From positions 1,178,001 through 1,242,000 of the forward strand of contig JAYQTB010000004.1 of the NCBI GenBank assembly GCA_038147195.1: DNA of 64,000 nucleotides, in the 5' to 3' direction. Source of the DNA: Eutrophocola salsuginis. Lineage in GTDB: Bacteria > Pseudomonadota > Gammaproteobacteria > Pseudomonadales > Pseudohongiellaceae. A program made the position numbers and the translations under genes. The notes below the pieces were generated by a model. It was not told where the DNA came from. It saw only the letters and a program-made list of their open reading frames with translations, and did not search any database. This document shows positions 55,113 to 63,049 of the stretch, one piece after another; positions within the stretch are counted from its first letter, which is position 1; every line of letters starts with the position of its first letter.

Positions 55113-55988
55113 ATGTGTGACGAAAGAACCTGGAAAGAAAATCAGGCCCACCTGGGCAAGAAGAAACTCAGCCGCCGCCAGTTTAACCGCTTCACCGCCG
55201 GAGCATCAGTTGCCATGATGCTGCCGCCGGTGGCCAACGCCCAGCAGGTGACCTCCAGTCATGTCGAGATCACCACACCAGACGGCGTTGCCGACTGCTT
55301 TTATGTTCACCCTGCATCAGGTAAGCACCCCGCCGTGCTGGTGTGGCCAGACATCTTCGGCCTGCGCGATGCCTTTGAAACCATGGGCACACGCCTGGCG
55401 CAATCCGGTTATTCCGTGCTGGTGGTGAATCCGTTCTACCGCATCCAGCCCGCGCCAACCTCTGAACCAGGCGCCGACTTCAACGACCCGGATACACGCA
55501 ATCGCCTGTTCTCCCTTATGGGCTCTCTGACGGCTCAGACCCACTTCACGGATGCGGAAGCCTTCCTCGGCTGGCTCGACCAGCAGGATGAAGTCGACAC
55601 CAGTCGCGGTGCCGGCACTACCGGTTACTGCATGGGCGGCCCGATGGTGATGCGCACCGTGGCGGCCGTTCCTGATCGTTTCAAGGCCGGCGCCACCTTC
55701 CACGGCGGCGGCCTGGCCACCGATGCTGCCGACAGCCCGCACCTGCTGATTCCGCAGACTCAGGCCAGCATGCTGCACGCCATCGCCGCCAACGACGACG
55801 AGGCGAGCCCGACGGTCAAGGATACCCTGCGCGATGCGTACGCCGCGGCCGGCATCGATGCCGAGATCGAGGTTTACACTGACACGCTGCATGGCTGGTG
55901 TGCCATCGATTCACAGGTCTACAACATGGCCCAGGCTGAACACGCCTGGGGTCGTTTACTGGCGTTGTTTGAAACAGCACTCGCCTGA
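55113..55988 (+). CDS. Tat-exported dienelactone hydrolase family protein
   Basis: 291 residues. A twin-arginine signal (SRRQFNRFTAGASVAMM, cleavage near ANAQ) sends the folded enzyme to the periplasm. The alpha/beta-hydrolase core has VWPDIFGLRDAFETMG, the nucleophile elbow GYCMGG with Cys, and the catalytic His in DTLHGWC. It hydrolyses an ester or lactone. It is a periplasmic counterpart to the cytoplasmic DLH at 27413. It is followed 20 bp later by the GHWEG-family gene and DUF6152 gene on the same strand, so a three-gene operon is likely. Confidence 0.9.
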   Translation: MCDERTWKENQAHLGKKKLSRRQFNRFTAGASVAMMLPPVANAQQVTSSHVEITTPDGVADCFYVHPASGKHPAVLVWPDIFGLRDAFETMGTRLAQSGYSVLVVNPFYRIQPAPTSEPGADFNDPDTRNRLFSLMGSLTAQTHFTDAEAFLGWLDQQDEVDTSRGAGTTGYCMGGPMVMRTVAAVPDRFKAGATFHGGGLATDAADSPHLLIPQTQASMLHAIAANDDEASPTVKDTLRDAYAAAGIDAEIEVYTDTLHGWCAIDSQVYNMAQAEHAWGRLLALFETALA

Positions 55989-56007
55989 ACCTGACCAGGA
56001 CCTAAAT

Positions 56008-56790
56008 ATGAAGACTCGATTGACGATTCTGGCAGCCGCCCTGCTACCGATTTTTGTGTCGGCACAAACCGGCTATGAAGGTGTCTGGAGCGGTGCCATG
56101 ACCACGCCAAATGATGAACACTGGAAGGTCGAGGACGTCACCCACTGTTGGGCTGGATGCCCCCTAGTCCCCTACCGGCAATTTGGCGTCATGATCGACG
56201 ACCCCTCGAATGACGATCTGTCCTGGGAGGAACTGGAAGGCCGTTACTATGGCAGCATGGCCCAACACTTGCGCAGTATTTCCACGGAAGCGGGCCTCGA
56301 GATTCTCAACGGTAGCACTGCCGCCAGCAACCCTTCCATACATTGTCATGACTACGGCTACATGCGCCAGTCGCTCAACCCACTGCCGATGGCCATCATT
56401 AACAACGGTGACCATTTGACCTTCAAGTACGAGGAATGGAATCAGCAGCGTACTGTCTACACTGACGGCAGGGATTTTCCGGCTAATCTGACACCCTCCC
56501 AGTTCGGTTACTCCATTGGGCACATCGATAACGGCGACCTCGTCATCGAGACCCGCGGCATCGCCGCCGATATCTACAATCCCTTCTCAGGTGGTGGCGG
56601 TTACAGCGACCAGGTGGTCGGCATGGAACGTTATTCACTTTCAGGGAGCCCGCCCGTGCTGAGCGTGGTGATGACACTAACCGATCCAGTGACTCTCAAG
56701 GAGCCCTATCGTTTCCATAAGGAGTGGATAGCCACACCCAATCTCGTTTTGCTAGAAGACAGCTGCAACGACGTCCCCGGAGAATTCTAA
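56008..56790 (+). CDS. Secreted protein of the GYSIGHWEG family, member 1
   Basis: 260 residues from ATG 56008; signal peptide ends near IFVSAQ. The core motif series is VYTDGRDFPANLTPSQFGYSIGH then GDLVIETRGI, and later MTLTDPVTLKEPYRFHKEW and LLEDSCND. The same series occurs in the proteins at 58542-59603 and 61959-62960 in this window. Many environmental bacteria have such uncharacterised secreted proteins next to PQQ enzymes; I know no assigned function. It ends one base before the DUF6152 gene, so the pair is tightly linked. Confidence 0.78.
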   Translation: MKTRLTILAAALLPIFVSAQTGYEGVWSGAMTTPNDEHWKVEDVTHCWAGCPLVPYRQFGVMIDDPSNDDLSWEELEGRYYGSMAQHLRSISTEAGLEILNGSTAASNPSIHCHDYGYMRQSLNPLPMAIINNGDHLTFKYEEWNQQRTVYTDGRDFPANLTPSQFGYSIGHIDNGDLVIETRGIAADIYNPFSGGGGYSDQVVGMERYSLSGSPPVLSVVMTLTDPVTLKEPYRFHKEWIATPNLVLLEDSCNDVPGEF

Positions 56791-56791
56791 T

Positions 56792-57214
56792 ATGAAAAAA
56801 AGACTAACAATGCTGCTCGCTGTGGCGGTTAGTTCAGTCGCCAGTGCACACCACTCGCCGGCGGTGTTCTACAAAATGGACGAGAAAGTTACGTTGTCCG
56901 GCAAGGTCACCGAGTTTCGCATGGGCAATCCTCACCTGCGGATTTATTTCGACCTAGTGAATGCGGATGGCGAAACTGAGAGTTGGATGGCCGAGGGCGG
57001 CTCACGCACAGTATTGCTAAGGCATAACTGGACCGGTAATGAAATCAAGGAGGGTGACGTAATCTCAATGACAGGCAATCCGTCAAGGGATGAGAATTCA
57101 AACATCATTCACGTGATCAATATCGCGCTGGCGGACGGCCGGGAAATGTTCGCCGAGGACCTCAATCCCGACAACGCCACTCGTCTGCTGGAAGAGCGCC
57201 GCCGTCGGGAATAA
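56792..57214 (+). CDS. DUF6152 family periplasmic protein, copy 1
   Basis: 140 residues, signal peptide to about SVASA, then the family start AHHSPAVFYKMDEKVTLSGKV. The domain continues EFRMGNPHLRIYFDL, WMAEGGSRTVLLRHNW and GDVISMTGNPSRDENS, a small OB-like beta barrel as judged from strand spacing. The AHHS motif just after cleavage suggests a metal or substrate role, unproven. It lies 1 bp after a GYSIGHWEG-family gene; the same partnership, in reverse order, recurs at 61553-62960. Confidence 0.82.
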   Translation: MKKRLTMLLAVAVSSVASAHHSPAVFYKMDEKVTLSGKVTEFRMGNPHLRIYFDLVNADGETESWMAEGGSRTVLLRHNWTGNEIKEGDVISMTGNPSRDENSNIIHVINIALADGREMFAEDLNPDNATRLLEERRRRE

Positions 57215-57225
57215 TTCCTGCCAAT

Positions 57226-58482
57226 CTATCTGTCGACTTCCAGACCTCGGTAAATTACGGAACGAATCTGCCGGGTATTGGTAATGTCATCCAGCGGATT
57301 GCCGTTGAGCACGATGAAGTCCGCACTCATGCCAGGAGACAGAGTACCCGCATCCTGTATCCCAAGAAATTCTGCTGCGCTTGATGTCGCCGCCACGATA
57401 GCCTGCATAGGCGTCATGCCGGCGACCACCATGTCCTCGATCTCCACGTGTGCGGCATAGGGCACGTTGCCATCTGTACCCAGGGCCACTTTCATCCCGG
57501 CACGAGTAAGCTTGTAAAGGTTACGCGCCTGGATGGCCCAGGCCTCAGCAGCGGCTTCGTTCGCTTCCTGAGCCTGTAAACGCTCCAGTTCGTCGGTCGG
57601 TACCAACCCGGTCAACCAGTCATAGCTGGTAGGCACACCACGGTAAGGCATATTCGGCACCAGCACCACGTCAGGACGGGCTTCCACCATGTCGACAAAT
57701 TCCGCATCAACATCCATGTCCCTGACGCCGTGCGCGAACGCGTCGAGACCTGCGGCGAGCAGCCCCTTGGCGTCGGACAGGTTGAAGATGTGCGCGGTAA
57801 CCCTCAGACCGTTGGCGTGCGCTTCATCGATGACGGCGCCGTAGAGCTCCGGTGTCAGTTTTTCGTACTGGCCATTGCGGTCATCCACCCAGACCTTGAT
57901 GATGTCGACCCCGCGGGCGGCCTCTTCTGCTGCGGCGGCCCTGGCCTCTTCTGGAGTATTCACCCAGTGAGGCACGTCAGTACGACCGGGTTCGGGTCGG
58001 GTGATGCCACGACCTGCAGCCAAGTAACGGGCAGCGCCGGTGATGGTCTCATCGCGGATCGCCAGAATCTCGTCATCGTCATCCATGCCCAAGCTCATGG
58101 CTGCGCCAACACCGAACACGACGCGGTTACGCAGGTCTTGTATCAGTGCTTCACGGGTAGTGCTCAGGTGCACATGGGTATCCAGCATCATCGGCATCAC
58201 GGTCGCGCCGACAAGACTCACCCGCTGAGCACCGGCAGGAATTGCCATCGCGGCGGCCTGACCCACCATGGTAATCTGACCACCATCGACCACGATGGCC
58301 CCGTTTTCAATTGGGGCGCTGCCGTCACCAATGATAATGCGTGCCCCTTCATAGATAACAGCCGAGGATGTCGGCGCTTCCTCGCCCTGCTCGTCCGGGG
58401 AGCAGGCACCCAGGAATACCGTTGCTAACAACAGCACCAGAAGTTGCAGCTTGTGAAGGTTAAAGGTTTTTAAATCAAACAT
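57226..58482 (-). CDS. Amidohydrolase family lipoprotein
   Basis: 418 residues. Lipobox LGAC after a hydrophobic stretch (LLVLLLATVFLGAC) predicts a lipid-anchored envelope enzyme. The urease-superfamily barrel has the metal site DTHVHLS, a further site around VTAHIFNL, DAFAHGVRD and the Asp of ALGTDGNVPYAAH, then VAATSSAAEFLGIQDAGTLSPGMSADFIVLNGNPLDDI, the typical composite domain. It hydrolyses an amide, lactone or imide, or acts as a peptidase; the substrate is unknown. It is convergent with the DUF6152 gene, 11 bp between stops. Confidence 0.9.
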   Translation of the reverse strand: MFDLKTFNLHKLQLLVLLLATVFLGACSPDEQGEEAPTSSAVIYEGARIIIGDGSAPIENGAIVVDGGQITMVGQAAAMAIPAGAQRVSLVGATVMPMMLDTHVHLSTTREALIQDLRNRVVFGVGAAMSLGMDDDDEILAIRDETITGAARYLAAGRGITRPEPGRTDVPHWVNTPEEARAAAAEEAARGVDIIKVWVDDRNGQYEKLTPELYGAVIDEAHANGLRVTAHIFNLSDAKGLLAAGLDAFAHGVRDMDVDAEFVDMVEARPDVVLVPNMPYRGVPTSYDWLTGLVPTDELERLQAQEANEAAAEAWAIQARNLYKLTRAGMKVALGTDGNVPYAAHVEIEDMVVAGMTPMQAIVAATSSAAEFLGIQDAGTLSPGMSADFIVLNGNPLDDITNTRQIRSVIYRGLEVDR

Positions 58483-58541
58483 GTTTCCCCCTTAGTAATG
58501 TTCCTAACCTTTCCGTTTAAGTATTTTTTACATGCGTTGCA

Positions 58542-59603
58542 TTATGGCAACCGCGAGTAGGTGTAGTCACCGGATACATGGGAAAGAACAAAAGACTCTA
58601 CCTCTCCGTCATCGTTGACGACGAACCGATAGGATAGACCCAGGCCGTCGAACAGGGTCTCTGACAGCGGCACCAGCGTACGCGGTACACCCTGCTCCAG
58701 CCCCGCCGCCCCAAGTCCGAGTGCACTGTAGTTACCGACGATCTTCGCGATCAGTTCATTGCCTGACAGGGTTACTTCGTAGGTTCGCGGGCCGTCGGTA
58801 TAGATGCCGCGATACGAACCCACGTACCGCTCCAGGATATCCGGCGACACCGTGACACCCTTGTCAGCCGCATCGGTGAGCCGACCCTCCCAGGCTTCAC
58901 TGCCACGCTCGCAGACCGACTCCAGCATACCGGTATCCGCCTGAAGGCGCATGGCCGAGGTGTATCCCCAGGACCTGGTAAAGGCTTCAGGGTCGGTGAA
59001 GGTGGTTTCGATTTGTAGATGGCCGAAATCAGACCGCGTGATTCGCTCGGTCACACGTAGTGCCTCCGTATGCGAAACACCGTAGCGACTCACCCAGGTC
59101 TGGTCATTGAAGCCGTTGGTGTCGATCACGAGTGTGTTGCCTTCCCAGTGCCCGACGGAGTGACCCGCAAAACTAGGAAAGGGATTGGCTTCGAGTTCGC
59201 GCCCGTCGAGGTGGATGACCCGCCAGGTCAGGTCTTCATTCAGGATTACCAACATGTCCGATGTTTGCACATAACGTTTCCAGCCGCCGGCACTTTCGGT
59301 CTCGGGACCGTTCGGCAGGCAGGTGAACAGAGGGCGAGCCTTGTAATACTCCACCTGACGCTCACGGGCGAGGTCGGCGACCCATGGCTGCAGGATGGCA
59401 GGATCGAGATCTGCGACAGGAGGCGGACCATTCCACAAGCCGGTAAAATCGGGTTTTCCGTCGACCATCCGGGGAGCCGGGGCCGCAAGATCAGGAGCGC
59501 CGTCAGAGGTACGCGGAATACCCTGCCAGGGCAAATCCAGCCACTGGGCTGCAACAGGCAGCGACAGGATCAACAGTATGAAAATCGTGAAGACATGTTT
59601 CAT
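58542..59603 (-). CDS. Secreted protein of the GHWEG family, member 2
   Basis: 353 residues, signal peptide to about PVAAQ. It shares the motif series with members 1 and 3 (VIHLDGRELEANPFPSFAGHSVGHWEGNTLVIDTNG shortened to the GHSVGHWEG core), followed by VTERITRSDFGHLQIETTFTDPEAF and a C-terminal region (GLSYRFVVNDDGEVESFVL) that looks like a separate small beta domain. The N-terminal DLPWQGIPRTSDGAPDL and FTGLWNG are common in this group. It has no DUF6152 neighbour on its strand. Function unknown. Confidence 0.75.
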   Translation of the reverse strand: MKHVFTIFILLILSLPVAAQWLDLPWQGIPRTSDGAPDLAAPAPRMVDGKPDFTGLWNGPPPVADLDPAILQPWVADLARERQVEYYKARPLFTCLPNGPETESAGGWKRYVQTSDMLVILNEDLTWRVIHLDGRELEANPFPSFAGHSVGHWEGNTLVIDTNGFNDQTWVSRYGVSHTEALRVTERITRSDFGHLQIETTFTDPEAFTRSWGYTSAMRLQADTGMLESVCERGSEAWEGRLTDAADKGVTVSPDILERYVGSYRGIYTDGPRTYEVTLSGNELIAKIVGNYSALGLGAAGLEQGVPRTLVPLSETLFDGLGLSYRFVVNDDGEVESFVLSHVSGDYTYSRLP

Positions 59604-59639
59604 GGATACCCTCCCCTGGGTGCCATCTTAGCGCAGGTA

Positions 59640-60104
59640 TCAGACCTGCGAAGAATTCATAACCAGTTCATTCACCATTGCCAGGAATTCCCTGGAGTGG
59701 TTGCGGGCGCTGATGGATTTCTGCCACTCACCGAATATCGGCAGCTTTACCAGCAGTTCCAGGGAGCGCCTGCGGGCGTCCCACTCCTCTTCTTTCAGGT
59801 AACCTTCACGCAACTGGAAGAACCGGTTTTCAGATTCACAGAGCAGCATGTTGAAAAGGATGATGGCCTGGCGTAATTCCACATCATTATCGAAGGGCAA
59901 TCCTTTGACGGCCTTGTTCCAGGTGCCGGCATGGTCGGCCACCTTGCCAGCCAGCACCATTTCGAATTCCCAGGTGGTTTGCACGGCATTGATGCGTGCA
60001 GCCTTGTTGGCGTCGCGCACCTGGAAGCCGACAAAGATCAGGGACAGGATCATGGCGACGGACGCGATGATCTCCGCCAGCGCGGCTCCCTGCTCCAGGG
60101 TCAC
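59640..60104 (-). CDS. Membrane-anchored hypothetical protein
   Basis: 154 residues. One N-terminal membrane helix (ALAEIIASVAMILSLIFVGFQV) followed by a soluble helical part with NKAARINAVQTTWEFEMVLA and RRRSLELLVKLPIFGEWQ. This layout (LAEI..ISLIFVGFQVRxN) is widespread among uncharacterised marine proteobacterial proteins. The start overlaps the sulfotransferase stop by four bases, so the two are translationally coupled. A decayed relative is at 61140-61445 on the other side of the sulfotransferase gene. Function unknown. Confidence 0.7.
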   Translation of the reverse strand: MTLEQGAALAEIIASVAMILSLIFVGFQVRDANKAARINAVQTTWEFEMVLAGKVADHAGTWNKAVKGLPFDNDVELRQAIILFNMLLCESENRFFQLREGYLKEEEWDARRRSLELLVKLPIFGEWQKSISARNHSREFLAMVNELVMNSSQV

Positions 60105-61006
60105 GCGCCCATCCCATCAAACATCCAGGCGGCACATTCGGCGCCCAGTTCCTTCACCGCCAGGTCAACATATTCCTGGTAGTCTGCCTCGGTCAGCACA
60201 TCCTTCCAGCGATTGTTAGTGCCCTTGTTGATGAATGCCTTCGCACCATGAACAAAGGCTCCTCCCCCCATCGGTGTGACCAGTTCGGCATGCGACTTCA
60301 TCCAGTCGAAACTGCAGTACTCGATGATAGCAGGCCATCGGCTTGCCTCGACATCGATCTCCAGGAAGTTCGCGATGGCACGCATTTCACCTGGCAGGTC
60401 ACGCTTGAGATCGTTGTAATGCAACAGCTTCATGTTGGACAGGTCACGATAATGCCACCAGGTGCGTATGTTTTCCCAGAACGACCACATGGGATAACCA
60501 TCTTCTCGCAACATGCGGTACCAGAAAGCCTTGACGTCCTCTGAAGGCCGATCGAGAGGCGGACCCACCAGTCCCGGCGTGTCGTTGAACATGCTGTAGG
60601 CCTCGTCGGTAAAATTGAGCAGGTGATTGTGTAAGCTCCAGACGATGTCGGGAAAATTGCGGGTGACGTAGAGATATTTACAGGAAGGATTGAAGACGAG
60701 CGCGTCGAGCGGCAAATGGGTCTTGATAAACCGGCGTTTAGTCTGTGCTTCCAGGATTTCTAGCTTGATCTCTTTCGGCATGATGCGAATATCCAACCAG
60801 GGGGTCAGCTGCTCGGTAGGCAGGTTCGGGTCGCCACCATAGATCAACTGCCCGACGATTTGTTGCGTCCAGGTGGTCCCTGCCTTGGCGTAGGTGCCGA
60901 TGATGATGTCATCGTCGCGAAATGGGAAATCATTCCAGATGGTGGAATCCATGTGGTGGTTATAGAGTTCCCGGGTCTTGGTCGGCATTTGCATGGCTTC
61001 GCTCAT
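60101..61006 (-). CDS. Sulfotransferase family protein
   Basis: About 301 residues from ATG 61006. The PAPS 5'-phosphosulfate loop is GTYAKAGTTWTQQI; KTHLPLDAL supplies the catalytic His region and YVTRNFPDIVWSLHNH the 3'-phosphate-binding Arg and Ser. This is the cytosolic sulfotransferase type (SULT-like), which transfers sulfate from PAPS to hydroxyls of small molecules such as phenols or steroids. The acceptor is unknown. It is coupled (ATGA) to the downstream membrane-anchored protein. Confidence 0.9.
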   Translation of the reverse strand: MSEAMQMPTKTRELYNHHMDSTIWNDFPFRDDDIIIGTYAKAGTTWTQQIVGQLIYGGDPNLPTEQLTPWLDIRIMPKEIKLEILEAQTKRRFIKTHLPLDALVFNPSCKYLYVTRNFPDIVWSLHNHLLNFTDEAYSMFNDTPGLVGPPLDRPSEDVKAFWYRMLREDGYPMWSFWENIRTWWHYRDLSNMKLLHYNDLKRDLPGEMRAIANFLEIDVEASRWPAIIEYCSFDWMKSHAELVTPMGGGAFVHGAKAFINKGTNNRWKDVLTEADYQEYVDLAVKELGAECAAWMFDGMGA

Positions 61007-61139
61007 GGTTTTCTTTTTTATTATTTTGTAATTCACCCTTGCAACTGAATAATTTAAACGGAAAAGTCGTTCGAAGACAATTTACTTATCGGGTTAGGAT
61101 TTCCTATGCTTGCTGTATAAAAATGATGGCAGCAATGCT

Positions 61140-61445
61140 ATGAACACGTAATTACTTGAGCAGCTGAGCTACCTAGCGGAAATAATCTCTGGTCTGGCGA
61201 TAGTCATTTCGCTGATCAATATCAGCATATAGTTCAAGCAGAATACCCGTGCGATCAAAAGCAGAGCAATGCGGTAGATCCCGGAAGTCCAGCATAATAT
61301 TCACGCACTCATCACTGCCAATGGCGACCTGGCGGATATCATTTTCAGTGGGGCTTAGGGCACAGGAAGCGGTATGGGCGTAGACAAGTTACGTCTTACC
61401 CCTTGGATACACATGCCTGTGCGCTTCCGGGAAAATGCCTACTAG
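61140..61445 (+). pseudogene. Relic of a membrane-anchored hypothetical protein with four in-frame stops
   Basis: One frame from ATG 61140 to TAG 61443 reads LLEQLSYLAEIISGLAIVIS, LINISI, stop, FKQNTRAIKSRAMR, stop, IPEVQHNIHALITANGDLAD, IIFSGA, stop, then VDKLRLTPWIHMPVRFRENA. That is the common LAEI..ISLIYIGxQxKQNTRAIK family, to which the gene at 59640 also belongs. Four stops interrupt it (TAA after codon 3, then three TAG); the TAGs fall where relatives tend to have Gln. No frameshift is needed. The rest of the 61037-61552 gap shows nothing. Confidence 0.6.
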
Positions 61446-61552
61446 TAGCGGTCAAGTAAACGCGGAACACAACGAACCGGTAATTCTGTGTGCATTCGGC
61501 AGAACAACTTATTATTATTTGATACTAATTCAACCTAGGGGGGGTTGTTACC

Positions 61553-61954
61553 ATGTACAGCAAATTGCTCCCGTGCCTGGCCCTGCTCGGCTTCTTGCAC
61601 ACATCCCATGCGCAGGCACACCACAGTTTCGCCGCCGAATTCAGCTACGACGACTTCGGCACGATCGAGGGCGAGGTGATCGAGGTTCTGTTCGTCAATC
61701 CGCACGCCCGATTCTTTGTCGCCGTTATCAACGAGAACGATGAGGAGGAGATTTGGGATACTCAGACATCCAGCAGCGTCGGGCTCACACGTTTCGGCTG
61801 GGTAAAGGATTCCCTGCAGGTGGGTGACAAGGTGGTCATGGAAGGCAATCTCGGCCGCAACAATACACGCAAGCTTTGGATTCGCCAGGTCACCTTCGAG
61901 GATGGCCGGGTGATTACACCGACACCGGGAGGGGCAGCCAGTGAAAAGGATTGA
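61553..61954 (+). CDS. DUF6152 family periplasmic protein, copy 2
   Basis: 133 residues, preceded by a GGGGGG ribosome-site-like run. Signal peptide to about TSHAQ, then AHHSFAAEFSYDDFGTIEGEV, the DUF6152 start, and VNPHARFFVAVINEND, IWDTQTSSSVGLTRFGW, LQVGDKVVMEGNLGRNNT. It shares strand layout with copy 1 at 56792 but with low identity. Its stop is four bases before the start of the next gene (GHWEG family, member 3), so the two are one translational unit. Confidence 0.83.
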   Translation: MYSKLLPCLALLGFLHTSHAQAHHSFAAEFSYDDFGTIEGEVIEVLFVNPHARFFVAVINENDEEEIWDTQTSSSVGLTRFGWVKDSLQVGDKVVMEGNLGRNNTRKLWIRQVTFEDGRVITPTPGGAASEKD

Positions 61955-61958
61955 TGCC

Positions 61959-62960
61959 ATGCTGCGATTTACAATACTTATCTCCTGCGTGTTGCTGGCT
62001 CCTGCCTCTAGCGCCCAAATCACCGGCCAGTGGTTCCTGACCATCACTCACGGCGGCGAACGCCTGGGCATTCTCACAGTGGAGGAAAATCAGGGCAACC
62101 TGGCAGGCTTCATCGACGGCGGCCCCATTGATCTCACCCTGGATGGCAATGTCATAGAGATGGTTGTTGATTACCGCGATGGCGGTGGTAGGCTACTCAG
62201 CCGCCACCTAACCGGCAGCGTGGCCAATGACATGATGAACGGCACACTGGTTGCCGCTCATGACGGTTCCACCGGCACCTGGCGCGCTGAACCCTGGCAT
62301 GGCACGTCATCATCGACGCCCCCTGCCCCGGTCGACCTGACCGGCATCTGGTCGCGGATCTCAGCCGGTACCGAGAAAGTCCATCTGGATTACACCGCTG
62401 CTGCGGATGCCCGCATCGGCGATTACCATTACCTGGATGACCCTGCCCTGCGCTGTATCTCACCCGGCCTGGTGCGCGTTTCCGGCTGGCCCTATCCGTT
62501 GGAGATAGTCCAGAACGACAGGCAGGTCACGGTCCTCTATGAAAGCTTCCACGAAGTCAGGCGCATATATACCGACGGCCGAGTTTTTCCCGACGATCTG
62601 CCCTCCACCGCGATGGGTTATTCCATCGGCCACTGGGAAGGCAGCACCCTGGTCGTGGAAACGCGCCAGCTGAAACCTGGTTACGTGGACCTGGCCGGGC
62701 AGCCCTTGTCGGAAAACGCCATGGTCACCGAACACATCTCTCTGGTCGATAACGGCAACGTATTGCGGAGCCTGCTGACACTGCACGATCCCGAGTTCTA
62801 CGAACGTCCCATTACCCGCTACCGGCAGTGGCGCCGCACACCGGATACCGCCATCCTGGAATACGACTGCGATCCCTACCCCTTCTTTCGCGGCCTGGAA
62901 CTGGAGGGTACGCTGGACGAGTACTGGCAACGTATGCGCCAGGCTGCGCGCAGGCGCTGA
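61959..62960 (+). CDS. Secreted protein of the GYSIGHWEG family, member 3
   Basis: About 333 residues from ATG 61959 (AAAAGG upstream; an in-frame GTG at 61941 overlaps the DUF6152 gene). Signal peptide MLRFTILISCVLLAPASSAQ. The N-terminal ~95 residues (ITGQWFLTITHGGERLGIL ... GTWRAEPWHG) form a small beta domain absent from member 1. Then come the family motifs RRIYTDGRVFPDDLPSTAMG, YSIGHWEGSTLVVETRQL, LRSLLTLHDPEFYERPITRY and ILEYDCDPYP. Function unknown; it is paired with DUF6152 as member 1 is, but in the opposite gene order. Confidence 0.78.
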   Translation: MLRFTILISCVLLAPASSAQITGQWFLTITHGGERLGILTVEENQGNLAGFIDGGPIDLTLDGNVIEMVVDYRDGGGRLLSRHLTGSVANDMMNGTLVAAHDGSTGTWRAEPWHGTSSSTPPAPVDLTGIWSRISAGTEKVHLDYTAAADARIGDYHYLDDPALRCISPGLVRVSGWPYPLEIVQNDRQVTVLYESFHEVRRIYTDGRVFPDDLPSTAMGYSIGHWEGSTLVVETRQLKPGYVDLAGQPLSENAMVTEHISLVDNGNVLRSLLTLHDPEFYERPITRYRQWRRTPDTAILEYDCDPYPFFRGLELEGTLDEYWQRMRQAARRR

Positions 62961-63049
62961 ACTGAGCGTGAATCGAAGGTCCGATGAAATGGACTTTTAC
63001 CAGGCCGTTTCTTATTCTTTTAACTAATCACAATCAATCGGCACCTGTA

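Noticed and set aside
61140..61445. Stop-codon reassignment (TAG as Gln) as an explanation for relics with several in-frame TAG codons
   Set aside because: Many intact genes in the window end normally with TAG (for example the 2OG oxygenase and both genes at 28147), so reassignment is not tenable.
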